From assembly GCA_947396885.1 (NCBI GenBank), contig OX377202.1:19220001-19284000 (forward strand): DNA of 64,000 nt, given 5' to 3'. This DNA comes from Heligmosomoides polygyrus polygyrus. Lineage: Eukaryota > Nematoda > Chromadorea > Rhabditida > Heligmosomidae. The notes beneath the pieces are model-generated. The model saw nothing but the letters and a program-made list of their open reading frames with translations. It was not told the origin of the DNA and ran no database searches. Numbering within the stretch: the stretch's first letter is position 1; every line of letters starts with the position of its first letter. Below are positions 1 to 10,915 of the stretch, piece after piece. The position numbers and the translations under genes are program-made.

Positions 1-222
1 AACCAAGCCCTCCACTCCTCCGGGGTCGGTTAGTTGGTACCACACTAGTCTGGGAAGGATAAAGCGTTGACTTGTTCACAAAGCCCTCACTTGTCCGCCG
101 ACCTGGCAGGCCGCCGCAACTCATTGTATGGCCACAAATGCATTCAAATCACCTCGACGACATCCCGTAGAAGTAGAATGCCTGGCGCGTCGCAAAAGGG
201 CCGCCCTTATGCTGTTATCCTT
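1..222 (+). repeat. tRNA-derived SINE, body and tail (head cut by window edge)
   Basis: The tRNA-like head lies before the window. The body motifs are present in order: CCTCCGGGGTCGG, TGGTACCA, CTGGGAAGGATAAAGCG, a region near CCGTAGAAGTAGAATGC, and GCGTCGCAAAAGGG. The tail is shortened to one TTATCCTT. The full family structure is described at 34386-34678. Confidence 0.85.
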
Positions 223-225
223 GCT

Positions 226-256
226 TTTGATATTGATATTGATATTTATTACATAG
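226..256. repeat. GATATT microsatellite
   Basis: Consecutive GATATT units directly follow the SINE tail, which suggests slippage expansion from the SINE 3' end. Confidence 0.7.
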
Positions 257-473
257 GTAGTTACTTATGTAGAATAGTGAGAGGAGTATAACAAACATCC
301 ACCGAACAATAAGACAGCAACTAAACAACTATTGAAGCACTAAAAAAAATACAAACAAAATTTAGAACAAACGTTAGGAAAGATGAAATAAAAGCGGAGT
401 GAGAGAAACCGAGAAGGAAGGCCACGTAACTAAGGAAAATGGTTGACCACACCAGACTAAACGATGTAGGACA

Positions 474-690
474 TCAAGGAGCGATGCTATTGAGGATATG
501 TTTTTTGATGGTACCGTAGCTTAATATTTTGGAATTGTTTTTGGTAAGTTTCTCAAACAGCGGCAACGTTCTATTGGCAAAAAAGAAGCGACGGCAATTG
601 GTTCTGGCAGGCCTTATTTGGAGTTTCTTGGCCCATCCCCTGGTTTTCTTGGTTTTGTTTTCTTGGTGGAGCGTTTGTAAGGTCAGATGG
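474..690 (-). pseudogene. CR1-like LINE, extreme C-terminal fragment
   Basis: On the minus strand a frame ending at 474 encodes NCRRFFFANRTLPLFEKL followed by an ILSY motif. It closely parallels the C-terminus of the LINE frame at 18064-19046, which has NCCRFFFVNRTQPLFEKI and the same ILSY. The frame extends to 833, but similarity fades upstream of about 690, so only the last 60-70 codons of the element are preserved. It is a dead 5'-truncated copy from a related but different subfamily. No promoter or host gene is evident around it. Confidence 0.7.
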
Positions 691-1217
691 TTGTCATATA
701 GGACACTAACAGCATGGGCATTGACATAATGCCTTTTGGAACCATCTCTTTCAAATATCGAGTTGGAGTCAGATAAGATATGTAGTCCAGGATATTCGCG
801 ACTACCTGTTGATTTTTTAACTTCTTGGAACACTGCAAATTCTAAGAGGAGGCTGAATTGCGCGGCCTATCTGAAATCCGTGTCTTCGGAGGGTGTTCCG
901 ATAGCAAAGAAAGGAGAGGCGATAGAGTCAGAATCCACATATGTTTCATATTCCATTCCATTTCAATGCGTCAAACAGCGACTACATAGCTCAAGCTGAA
1001 TGCTTAGCTGGTGTGTTTTCAACGAACATGTGCCAGATGGCCCCTTTGCAGATGCATTTTTCGGGCCGAATGCGATGAAGAGTTGCTGAAAGTAGATCAA
1101 CAGTTACCCTAGCTAGTTGAAAAAGCCCTGTGCAATGACTGGAACCTGGAGAATGGAAAACAAGGACATATTTATTTTATGCGAATTTGCCGTATTCACG
1201 TCAATGCGCGCTTTGAA
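691..1217. other. unassigned spacer
   Basis: There is no coding exon, RNA gene or recognisable repeat here, apart from short open frames without family resemblance. Confidence 0.4.
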
Positions 1218-1244
1218 GGATACTGAATTAGCCGTATCATACTA

Positions 1245-2499
1245 CAGGGTGGCTTCTAATTATTTGCGCGTAGTTTATTACTAATAACTTCAACAAACAA
1301 CAACAGTTATACAATCTAATACAACTTCTATATAGAGCAATGCCTAACAATCATTCAGTCGAGGAGACGTTTGAAATGACCTCCTTTTGCAGCAATACAG
1401 GCCTTCAGTCTCTTCTACAGCGACATCACTGTGGGCCGCAGGAAGGTGGCGTCGATATCGTCCCACGCCTTCTGAAGTTAAGCTTTGAGAGCGTTCAAAC
1501 TTTGGTCACTCTTCGAGGAGACCTTCTGCTGCAAGCAGCCCTACACAGCGTAATCCATCGGATTCAGATCAGGCGAGTTAGGTGGCCAGAAGTCCTTCGT
1601 GCGGTAGCCAAGGGAAGTAACTCTCGCAGAATGAGTAGGTGCTCAGTCCTTTTGGAGCACGCATTGGCCACTGACAAAATTTTCAGCAACCCAGCGGAGA
1701 AGAACATCGCGCAGGATCTTTTCTTGGTAGACTTCAGCGTTGATTTTCATTGAACGGTCGACGAAAACCAGAGGTGTCTTCTTGTCCAGGGTAACGCCAG
1801 CCCATACCATTACAGATTTCGGAAAAAGAGTCCTGTTGAGAACACGACGTTGAGAAGACCTGTTTCTGGATGGAAGCAGCAACTGACGCTGTTTCTGTGA
1901 GTTGTGTGCTATTTCAATGGTAAAAATCTTCCCGCCCGTCCGGATGACGTTCGACAAGCGGCCCTGCTGGATCTCCTTTAGCAACAGCTTGGATTTTTCC
2001 AATCTAATGTGCATGGCAGCTTCCGTAATGGCTTGTCCACGATAAAGACGATAACTGCGAAGCCCAAGATCCTGTTTGACGATCTTCTGTATTGTTCTGG
2101 GAGAACCCCAAGGTCTACGGCCATCCGGTTCATGCTAACCCCATTGTTCCGGTCGATTCTCTCTCTGATGACCTTCAGGCAGAGAGTAATCACAGTACCT
2201 GGTCTTCCTCGGTTCGACCGTTCCTTCCTCTCTGTACTGTTTCACAATGTGTTGGAATGTTCTGGCAGAAAATTGAAGTCGTCGAGCGATCTCTGCTGCA
2301 AAATGTTCTTTATCGGCGACAGGAGTGATAGTGGAACGATGTGGTGAAGCTTTCATTCTCGAGGGTATTGAGTGTATCACCTTGCTTGGATTTTGTACAT
2401 ACTTCCCCCATTCTAGAAGAATCCTAACAATTGATATCCTGCCATTTTCAAAAATACAGTAGCGGTTTGAATTTCGCGCAAATAATTAGGAGCCCCCTG
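1245..2499 (-). mobile_element. Tc1/mariner-type DNA transposon, degenerate
   Basis: The left end reads CAGGGTGGCTTCTAATTATT. The right end, read on the opposite strand, gives CAGGGGGCTCCTAATTATTT, and both continue into TGCGCG. These are matching terminal inverted repeats of about 27 bp, and the 1.25-kb length is normal for a mariner element. The expected TA duplication is not clean. Instead about 27 bp of similar sequence (GATACTGAATTAGC and GACACTGAATTAGC) lies directly outside both ends. The transposase relic fills most of the interior on the minus strand. Confidence 0.85.
1345..2380 (-). pseudogene. mariner-like transposase pseudogene (DDxD, maT-like)
   Basis: The relic reads from about 2380 down to 1345. 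The N-terminal helix-turn-helix part (FAAEIARRLQFSARTFQHIV) is followed by frameshifts near 2200 and 2103. The middle of the DDE domain is open at 1643-2014 and contains PKSVMVWAGVT and KINAEVYQ. Where the first catalytic Asp is expected (TDEK in relatives) the sequence gives TGGK. In-frame stops replace Gly after QKD and Trp after DYAV. The third acidic site, SPDLNPMDY, survives. The second-to-third Asp spacing is shorter than the 37 residues of maT-type relatives, so a small deletion is likely. The protein is inactive. Confidence 0.85.
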
Positions 2500-2526
2500 G
2501 ACACTGAATTAGCTGTATCGTACCAC

Positions 2527-3233
2527 ATACTGCATGCAGTGCGGATGCTGATGTTGATTTGTCCTTGGAGTGCTTTGACCTACATGAAAATGTTACTCGC
2601 CAGCAACACTCGATCCAAGCCTGAAGAGCCTGAAGTGTTTTTCACGGAAGTAAAGGGCGGAGGCGAATTGAACGCGATGCGCTAGGCTCCCATCCGGCTC
2701 CGTCACACCGGCTATCACCTTCGACGAGCTAATTGTCCTTGGTATTGGCGTTCTGGTGTTTTCCTTAGCGGCTAAAAGTTCACTAATGGCCAATTTTTTC
2801 GTAAATAGATCTGGACTGATGTACCTCAAACTTACTAAGAACAATGCTTTTCCGCCAAACCTTGGATTTAAGCGTAAGGTCTTGAACTTTCTATTGGTGC
2901 CATAACAACTTTTCATTGAGTTCACGTCGAAGTTTTATCACTCTTGGTTAGCATATTTGCTTGTTTGTCCGTTATTTTTCTCATGTTTTGGCAGTTTTAC
3001 TTGTATTTGACGTTTGCCCTAAGCAACGTAATAAACTCATACTTTCTTCTCCAACAAGAAAAGCTAACATGTGTTAAACATTGCGGCTTTAAGACGGATA
3101 TCCAATTATCTATCTTTGTCTAAATATTTAACCACTCCATTTTTTCTAGCAAATTTTTCCTTTTCTTGCAAATATTATAGCTCATCATGCTTTTGCGCAT
3201 TGGCTTGTTGAGGTTTCTTGTTGATCTTGGTTA
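2527..3233. other. unassigned spacer
   Basis: A minus-strand open frame of 110 codons (2593-2925) is present, but I recognise no family, and it has no supporting splice sites or neighbours. Nothing else stands out. Confidence 0.4.
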
Positions 3234-3540
3234 GGGGGCGCGTGGAGCTTAGTCGGAGGAGGCGCCGGCTGTCGCCTGCAACCGATACCAGGTTCTTGGT
3301 TCGGATTTCCCGCCCAGGCCAACCAAGCCTTCCAACCCTCCGGGGTCGGTGAATTGGTACCAGACTAGTCTGGGAAGGATAAAGCGCTGGCTTGTTCATC
3401 GGCTGGCCACCGCAAGTCATTGTATGGACAAATACGCATTCAAAACGTCTCCACGACATCCCGTAGATGTAGAATGCGTGACGCATCCCAAAAAGGATCG
3501 AATAACACCGTCATTTATCCTTTTATTTTATCCTTGGTTA
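3234..3540 (+). repeat. tRNA-derived SINE, full length
   Basis: The head carries an A-box-like segment (TAGTCGGAGGAGGCG) and the B-box GGTTCGGATTTCC. The body then runs through CCGATACCAGG, TGGTACCAGAC, the CCCGTAGATG region and GCATCCCAAAA to a TTTATCC tail. The copy is well preserved. Confidence 0.9.
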
Positions 3541-3602
3541 CCACGTTGTGTGACTCGTCATGTTATTTTATCCTTGGTTACCACGTTGTGTGACTCGTCA
3601 TG
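3523..3602. repeat. perfect 40-bp tandem duplication at SINE tail
   Basis: Units 3523-3562 and 3563-3602 are identical. Each begins TTATTTTATCCTTGG and ends GACTCGTCATG. The SINE tail plus 3' flank was duplicated once, apparently recently, because no differences have accumulated. Confidence 0.9.
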
Positions 3603-3627
3603 CTGTGTTCATGAATTTCTTCTATTT

Positions 3628-3812
3628 TAAAATTACGTGCAAATTTATAAGCAAATAAAAATAAACAAATAAAAAATACGAATATAATAAACAAATAAAA
3701 ATAAACAAATAAAAAATATATAAAATAATAACAAAATAATAAATAAATATAATAAGCATAATAAAATATGCAAAAATAACAAATAATAAACAAATAAAAA
3801 CAATTACTTAAA
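3628..3812. repeat. A-rich low-complexity tract (AAATAAAC and AATAAT type)
   Basis: About 180 bp are composed almost only of A and T with scattered C, built from ATAAACAAATAAA-like units. Open frames on the minus strand here are compositional artefacts. Confidence 0.85.
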
Positions 3813-4679
3813 CATGCATTCTCTATCGATTCATACGAGATTCAGATGTTTTTAGCAACAGCAGCACAGTTACATGTCCTTTTTCACTAATCAAATTTTT
3901 CGCGTGGCAATTTTAGCAATTTGTCAGGTAGCATTTTTCTTTGCTCCGGTGTTCCCATCTAGATTACTGCAGGAAGCACAAGGTCTTGTGTTTTCGCTGT
4001 TCAAGTTTTTCGAATGATCACAAAACGGCAACGGTGGTGTACCATCATCTAAGAAACAAAATCAGAAAAAAAATACCAGAGAAGTACTGTACGGAATCCT
4101 AAAGAGAAACCTCTTCTTGACTTATATGTTCTTCTAATATCCTTCTTGTGAAAGTGACGACTCTGGCCAGGAATTGACATTATCGACAGCTATCGCCAGT
4201 TGTCGATCGATATTGCTTGCGTGCTGTGAAAAATAAACACGAATACAATCATTTCAGATGTGTTGATTGTCGTGCTGTCAATTAAGCATGGTATCCATGT
4301 GCTAAAAAGTTCTCTGAACAAAAATCGATAAAATCGATAGATAATGTCATCCCGATCGAGTTCTTCTGATGTTCTTCTCTGTTGTGAAGCCCGTCCATTA
4401 CGTAGTAATCATGTTGGTGGTTGGTGTGATTTGTACCCAAAATGGTTCTTTTCGTGTTTTTGTTTCTCCACCAGTAAGCATATTCGCTTGATACTCACAG
4501 GAAACGTTTGATGCTTGGAAAATCGATAAAACCGATCGATAACACCCAGCGGATAACTACTACATACATGCGTGTTGCTATGCGTGACAGCGGCCATCAA
4601 TTTGGTGCTATTCTTATCTGAAACGACCAACTGTTAGAAAAATTTATAGATTTGCCTAATCTAAGAGGTCGGTAAACTT
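3813..4679. other. unassigned spacer with clustered GATCGATA and ATCGATAAAA motifs
   Basis: ATCGATAAAATCGAT-like strings occur near 4324 and 4520, and a GTCGATCGATATT string near 4200. They may be remnants of an inverted-repeat element, but I could not define its ends. No gene is visible. Confidence 0.35.
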
Positions 4680-4955
4680 GGTCGGAAGATGCGAACAGAA
4701 ACGCGGACCTGCTGTTCTCATGTAGTGGGCGTAGTGAGAGGAAGGGTTCAGAACCCGCTCAGGCCAACCAAGCCTTCCATCCTTTCGAGATGCAATTTGG
4801 TGCGAATTTACTGGGGGTAGAAAAGAGATGTGACCATCAGCGTGCCAATTCTTGTATAGACAAGTACATGTCCAAGTTGCTTCCACAATATCTTATAAAA
4901 GTAGAATGCACGGCGCATCCTCTCAAGAGATTGACTAACGCCAATACTGTAGACT
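4680..4955 (+). repeat. SINE, strongly degenerate
   Basis: Recognised by CAGGCCAACCAAGCCTTCC, a weakened head, CATCAGCGTGCCAATTC in place of the usual mid-body, and GCACGGCGCATCC near the end. Confidence 0.65.
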
Positions 4956-5029
4956 TTTACTTTCAAGTTAGCAATCCTAAATATGAGGTCACTGTTTTGC
5001 TACTGGACCTGCCGGGAAGGATGAAATTG

Positions 5030-5240
5030 TTGTATAATCGAAACACGAAAGCAAATTGTCTCCACGGTAGTAGGATACATGGCGCATTCGAAAGAACAAT
5101 TGTCTGACGCCGTCATTAATCCTTCACTCTTCTTCACATACAAGCTCATGCTATACAACTAGAGGTTGATAGCCAATAAGGGTCACGACATCTCCTAGAT
5201 GATACATGCATGGCGCATCCCTGAAACCTTTATGGGTGCT
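5030..5240 (+). repeat. two SINE 3' scraps
   Basis: The first piece (about 5040-5130) keeps GTCTCCACGGTAGTAGGA and GACGCCGTCATTAATCC. The second (about 5185-5240) keeps ACGACATCTCCTAGAT and ATGGCGCATCCC. Confidence 0.55.
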
Positions 5241-5547
5241 GGCTAACATCCCTGCAATACGTGCTGATGAAGCAGGATGTGGTCAGATTTGCTTGACGAT
5301 AAAATTGTCAGTGGGAATGTGAGCCGGTCTGGAAACTCTAGGGCTCAGTTTACATTCAAAAAACACTAAATTTCTGAGAACCTACAGGTCTCCTCTCTAC
5401 AGCAGGCAGGACTCATTAGCGGGCTACATTTTGCATGAATAGTGTCTTGCAGATACCTGATACTCGTGCCTAGCCATGAGCCACTTTTTATAGATCTAGA
5501 ACGTTGACTCATACTGGTGATAGGAAGTCACCCAATAAATAAACCTC
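5241..5547. other. unassigned spacer
   Basis: I see no repeat, exon or structured element in this stretch. Confidence 0.4.
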
Positions 5548-6464
5548 CTCAACGATTCTTTGCGGATTTCGCCGGCCGTCTCTTACACAGCGCTATATAG
5601 CCTTCGAAAGAAAATGATTTGCTTTATCAAAGTATGTATGCGCGTTTCTTTTTTCATACTGAATTTTGTCAATTTTTAGGTCTTAAAGTGAAAAGCGAAA
5701 AATTGAAAAAGTGGCCATCTGCGCAGTCTCTCCGCTTAGGTTCGGAATTTTTGCGCAGTTTTTTAAAGCATTTGGAAGACAATGTCCTTTAATCTAAGAA
5801 TACTAAGAATACGTGTCGGTCCTATTTGCTCATTTGTCCTTTATTGATTTTTGGGTCATCAAACTGGGACGTCCGACTTTTCAGTTTGAATTTTTACCAA
5901 CAGCTCCTGCTCTGTGGTGGACTTTTTTGCTTGGTGTTGTATGTCGTTCAAAAGGGGATGTCTTGCTCAATAAGAACTTGCGTCGCGTTTATTGGCTCAT
6001 GCTAATTCCTGTCGAATATCAAAAAATTCCAAAAAGAGAAAAATCATCTTCACCAACAACTCCTTCTCCTTGTTCAGAGGTAGATATTCAAAAGAAATCA
6101 GCATGAGCCAATAATCGCGATAAAAAATTCGGACGGAAAAGTCGGACGTCCCAGTTTGATGACCTAAAAACCAATAGAAGACAAATGAGCAAGCAAGATT
6201 AACAAGTATTCTTGTAGTACAGAACATTTTCTTCCAAATACTATGAAAAACCGTGCAAAAAATTCCAAACTTAAGCGGAGAGACTGCGCAGATGGCCACT
6301 TTTTCACTTTTTCACTCTTCACTTTACCGACCTAAAAATTGGCAAAGTTCAGGATGAAGAAGGAAACGCAATACGACCTGATAAAGCAAGTCATTTTCTT
6401 TCGAAGGCTATATAGCGCCATGCAAGAGACCGCCGACGAAATCTGCAAAGAATCGCTGAAAAAA
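5548..6464. mobile_element. large foldback (palindromic) element
   Basis: The left arm (5548-6021) and right arm (6084-6464) are reverse complements over most of their length. Matching blocks include ATTCTTTGCGGATTTCG with CGAAATCTGCAAAGAAT, TATATAGCC with GGCTATATA, the GCGCAGTCTCTCCGCTTA block, and GACGTCCGACTTTTC. The innermost pairing is TTATTGGCTCATGCT with AGCATGAGCCAATAA around a loop of about 60 bp. The left arm has about 95 bp with no counterpart. No transposase is encoded. It resembles a nonautonomous foldback or MITE-type transposon. Confidence 0.85.
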
Positions 6465-9240
6465 CGGTGGGGACTTATGGGACAACCTAATAAATGCTTG
6501 ATCGGGGTGGGATACCAGCTTCCATCAAGTGAATGTGCAAACTATCAAGCCATCGCTGCCTAGCCGTCCTTTAGGGCGTTTTCCGGGCACATCTATGTTG
6601 AGACCAATCTTCCAAACGGTGTCACTTCTCTGATCTAGGGGGTTAAGGTGGGACATTTCCAAAGCATTCCTAGCCAATCTCAGCTGTCAAGCCACCATCA
6701 GCGAAAACACTATGGAACCGGCTCAGCTAATTTTGGATGATCTTCTTCAACCGATATCATTTTGGATTCCTGAGCGTTGACTGAGCTAAGAGCAGCGAAG
6801 ACCTTCATTCACTTGTGTCAACCCTATGCGTCCTCGCGATTAGTCGTTCGGCGACGTTGATTGTGTGTTCATCTGGCTTCTGTAGGGTTTAGGGTCCAGG
6901 TTTCCTACTTAGGTAGGGTAAAGTCTGAGTTCAGTTTCTGGAAATTTGAAGCGATTTCCACTCATTCCTTTTTTCCACCCAGAGCACCCATTCCTTTCTC
7001 AGAAGAAAACTATAACATTAAGCTAACAAGACGTCCATGCCATCCTACCGAATACTTTAATTAGCTGCGTAAGAAATGTGATTTTTGACTCAACATAACC
7101 ATAGTGTATGATGGCCGAACACTAGCTAGGATCTCTTTCTAGTCATGGAATTCTTGATGGAAATCATTCATCTCATTTTCTTCTTTTCCCCATCTCTTTT
7201 GTATGCTTGCGTTAGCCTCGCTGACAAGGCAGCCGTAGCTATTATTCTGGTCCATAAACGATGGCCCTGTTCTTTTTTCGACCACTGTGACTTAACTATA
7301 ATATGTTAGTGATTCAGATTGAAAAGCCTACATATTTGCTTGAGCGATTTGTGCATTAGTACAGCACCCATTTTTTCTCTGCATCCTTATTTGTTCTTCA
7401 AGAGTCGTGCACTCATTCCCTTTCCTTTTCTTTTCTTCCCTTTCATTGTTTTTAATAGTCGATTAATCTGGTTTCTCTTAAGAATCTTCTTCCTTATTGC
7501 AGCATGTGGTTTGAATTGGCATAAATAAATAAACCATTAATAAATAAATGGCAGATTTGAGCCGCCACATTTACGTGAATGTTTCCCCTCATATATTCCA
7601 GTTTTTTTAGCCCAAGTAAAGTCAGTCAACGTTTCCTTTTATGAAGTAGCTAGTAGGAATGCCCAGACCTGATCTCCGCTCCTAGTTCGGGGCAAGTTTC
7701 TGAATGTCGACCATTACCGAGTCATCGAAAGTTTTCACATCTTCTACTCAAGCTGTTCACTAGACTTGACAACTCCTGTCAGATTTCTCACGACTCAAGG
7801 GCATAATTTTTCTCGAAGGAGTCTAGAGGGTGGTAAAGAAGCGTTCCTTCCTCTGGATCAGTGGCCACTATCGTTTTCGAGTGCCTCGAAAATCATTTAT
7901 GAAGCCAGTAGTTCAGCCCTTTCTACAGTACGGTTTCTATTATCACGGAATATTTAATTCCAAAAAGCAATGGAAGTCCTTCACTTGCCGTTATCCATAT
8001 TTGAATATAAACATAGCAAAAAGCTAATAATACAAAATTGTCACGTAAATATACGCCCAATTAGGTATTGGACAATATCCTTAAAACGCGTTGTAAAAGT
8101 AATTGAATACATAAGAGAATTGCATATTGAAGCATTCAAAGATTACTTTCAGATTGAGATAACACATGAGACAGATTATGTTTGTTCCAAAATCTCCGTT
8201 TCTCCTATAGATATCAAACATCATGACAGTGTGACCGTTAATGTCCATAAAAGCTGCATTGAAGAAAATTTCTTCCCCAGTCAAGCTTAATATTATGCAC
8301 TTAAGCATAGCGTTCCTGATGAAGTAGAGGAAAGCTGCTCATATAGAAGACGTCATGTGTCACTACTAAATACTCGAATGCGGAGAAAAGTCGATGCCCT
8401 TCTCAGTAGTGGTTGTGTTGCCGTTTGAATTACATCTCGAGCGAAACCGTTGTAAAGAGAAGCTATGCTGCAGAATTCTCCATGAGCGCAAGGAAATCCT
8501 TCCTCCCTAAAATCACTTGCGTTAAGCGTTTATTTTCTTCAAGAATTTTCCATCCCCCAACGCTGGTTGATGTATACCCCAGTGGTTGATGGGATTCCTT
8601 CTGGTAGATGCTGCCGCAGGACGACTGCTTGTTGTTTAGATCTAGCAATTTGAAAAAAAGCAATCCAACGCCACCAGCATAATCCTACCATAATGAGATG
8701 TTGTTACCATCAATCATCTGACAATCTTGTTCTCCAGAAAATGATCACTTATTCATCACAGTTCATCTTTTCGTCCCTGATATTCAGAACGGGGTAACGA
8801 ACAAAATCTTCAGGTTTGGCCTATGCTAGGCCCACAAAGGCGAAAAAGGGGAGGAAACTGCTTACCGGCTAAGAACTGAATCAAGCTAAGATGATTTACG
8901 AGATGGCTATGTATACAATAGAAAAAAGGACCGCTTCATCAAGATACAAAGAAAGAAATGAAAAATGACCGATGTCGTAGTCCACGGGTGCAAATGATTA
9001 CCACATTCCTCTAGGTGAATGATTGCCTTTTGCAGTACAGATATTCTTCATCGGATTCGAGGAGGTCGTCAACGATTGCCCTCATTTATTAGGTGTGCAA
9101 CTATGAAGGTTCGCTTCACTTTGTCTAAAAATTTTCGTGAATCGACTTTTTTCAAAACCTTTGTTGACATCTATCTTGTAGAACGTTTTATTCGCCATCT
9201 GATGCCGCTTAGATACAACAAGATTGCGGAGCTATCGACA
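6465..9240. other. quiet 2.8-kb interval
   Basis: I find no recognisable repeat, RNA or protein family. The longest plausible frame (7970-8290, + strand, 106 codons) starts with ATG and has a mixed composition, but it matches nothing I know and lacks a splice context. Poly-T-rich stretches occur near 7370-7500. Confidence 0.4.
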
Positions 9241-9244
9241 GTAT

Positions 9245-9520
9245 AGGTGTACTCAAATAACCTATTCGAAGAGGTATTCGATTTTTGAGTAGGTAGTAGG
9301 AATATATAAATGACTTTCACTCGAGTTTGAATGCTGGAATTCGACTATTCAAAAATATTCTTTTTTGAATCCATTCGAATTCCAGTATTCATGCGCGTTT
9401 TTCGGATGTATTCAAACTGGAAGGTTCAGAAAAACTACACTTTTCGAATATATTCGAATTCGAATATTCGAAATTCGTGAGCATTCGAAACCATTAGAGC
9501 CTTCGAAAGCTTTCTAGAGC
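9245..9520. repeat. ATTCGAAT-rich AT repeat, copy 1
   Basis: Many overlapping TATTCGAA, ATTCGAATT and TTCGAATA strings produce repeated self-complementary stretches. Similar tracts recur at 53400-53690 and 62530-62860. Confidence 0.75.
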
Positions 9521-9589
9521 ACAACTATAATCGATAAGCATTTGGGGGCGCACTCAAGAAAGGAGCTTGCACGAACTCATGGCTGTTGG

Positions 9590-9965
9590 TTCAGACCCTA
9601 CTCTGGCCAGCCATACCTTGCACCCTTGCAGGGTTGGTGAACTGGTAGCAGAGTTGTCTGGAGTAACGATCCATCTACTGGTCACGACAGGTCACTGCAT
9701 ACTTCTTCGAACTGCATCCACGACACCCTTAGAACAGGAACACGCGTGGCGCATCCCCAACAGGGATTGATTAACATCGACCATTTTTGAAATTTTATGT
9801 ATTGATCTATAGAGGATGTTCAAGCTGTGTGATTGCTCAGAAAATTTTTACTTTCCAAGCATAGTGTTTTGAGCTTGTGCAGCTATGTCTTCAAATAGCT
9901 TCCACGATATTCCGTAGAAGTAGAAAACTTGAGGCATCCCACACAAAAGGAGAACGTCATCTGTT
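9590..9965 (+). repeat. SINE fragments, degenerate
   Basis: The first piece (9595-9790) keeps GGTTGGTGAACTGGTA, GAGTTGTCTGG and GCGTGGCGCATCC. The second (9898-9965) keeps TTCCACGATATTCCGTAGA and AGAACGTCAT. Confidence 0.65.
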
Positions 9966-10199
9966 TTTCTAATAAGTCATAGTCATTGCTCAGCATCCTA
10001 TTCAGGATGACTGTAGTGAACAGATGGTATGTAGAATAGCGGTCAGATCAGGTGTCAGCCAGTTGTCAGTTGCCATAGTCATGGACGTCTCCCGTCTTGT
10101 ACAGCAAGACGGTATCGTCGCTGGTCTTCTATTGAGATGGAATCTTGCACTCTGACAGCGTATGAAGCCAGGGTGTTGATGAGCACCGAGTTGGAGTAG

Positions 10200-10915
10200 C
10201 CGTGCAAACAAGCAGGATTTCGGAGAGGATTCAGCACGATCGGCCCAATACACATCGCTACGAAGCTCATCGAAGCATCGGGAGAGTACAAGCTGCCGCT
10301 GTACCTGACGTTCATCGATCTGAAGAAGACATTCGAGTCTGTCGAAACTGAATCGGTCATCGAAGCCCTGCGCACTCGGGGCTCAGCACATCTGAGTCCA
10401 AGAGCTGTATAGTGGATTCGCGACCAAGATTTCACCATTCTTCAACGACGTCGTCATCAACGTGAAGAGAGTGGTTTAGCAAGAGGATTCCATATCCACG
10501 AAGCTTTTTAGCACTATTCAAAAACGTCATGCGTCATCTGGAATGGGAAGACATGGGAGTGAAGGTCGACAGCCGGCAAATGCACCATCTTCGCTTCTCT
10601 TACGACATAGTTCTTATAAATAACATCGAGCAACAGCCAGAGAGAGCGAATGCTCTCGGACTTCGATCGTGAATGCGGGAACGTTGGGCTGCAGTTGAAT
10701 CTTACGAGACGATTTTCATGAGGATTGGACGAGTTGTTGATGCCTCATTCTCGCTCAACGGAACGTACATCTCGAAACGCTCCAGCTACGTGTATCTGGG
10801 TCACGAAGTCAACATGGCCAACGACCTTGCGCTGGAGCTTAGCAGGAGAATAAGAGCTTTCAAGAGCGTCGGAGAAGACGCGAATAAAACGAAGAACGTC
10901 ACAGAGCGCGCCATG
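10200..10915 (+). pseudogene. RTE-type LINE reverse transcriptase relic
   Basis: The first frame (10203-10411) reads CKQAGFRRGFSTIGPIHIA and then FIDLKKTFESVETESVIEAL, the fingers/palm block A of RTE elements. After a stop the frame shifts to ISPFFNDVVINVKR and again to LEWEDMGVKVDSRQMHHLR. The expected FADD catalytic motif has become FSYDI, so the enzyme is dead even without the frameshifts. Further downstream NGTYISKRSSYVYLGHEV and NMANDLALELSRR (10757-10855) match the RTE thumb region. The 5' part and the C-terminal zinc-knuckle-like region are absent. Family assignment rests on motif order from general knowledge. Confidence 0.88.

Larger units (their letters stand above)
1218..2526 (+). 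repeat. 27-bp direct repeats bracketing the mariner element
   Basis: Positions 1218-1244 and 2500-2526 match at about 23 of 27 positions. Shared blocks include ACTGAATTAGC and GTATC. They lie immediately outside the terminal inverted repeats. This is too long for a normal mariner TA duplication. Confidence 0.65.

Noticed and set aside
1340..1753. 137-codon + frame
   Set aside because: Antisense shadow of the mariner transposase relic on the minus strand.
3578..3793. Minus frame rich in Phe, Tyr and Ile resembling a membrane protein
   Set aside because: Pure consequence of the A-rich low-complexity tract.
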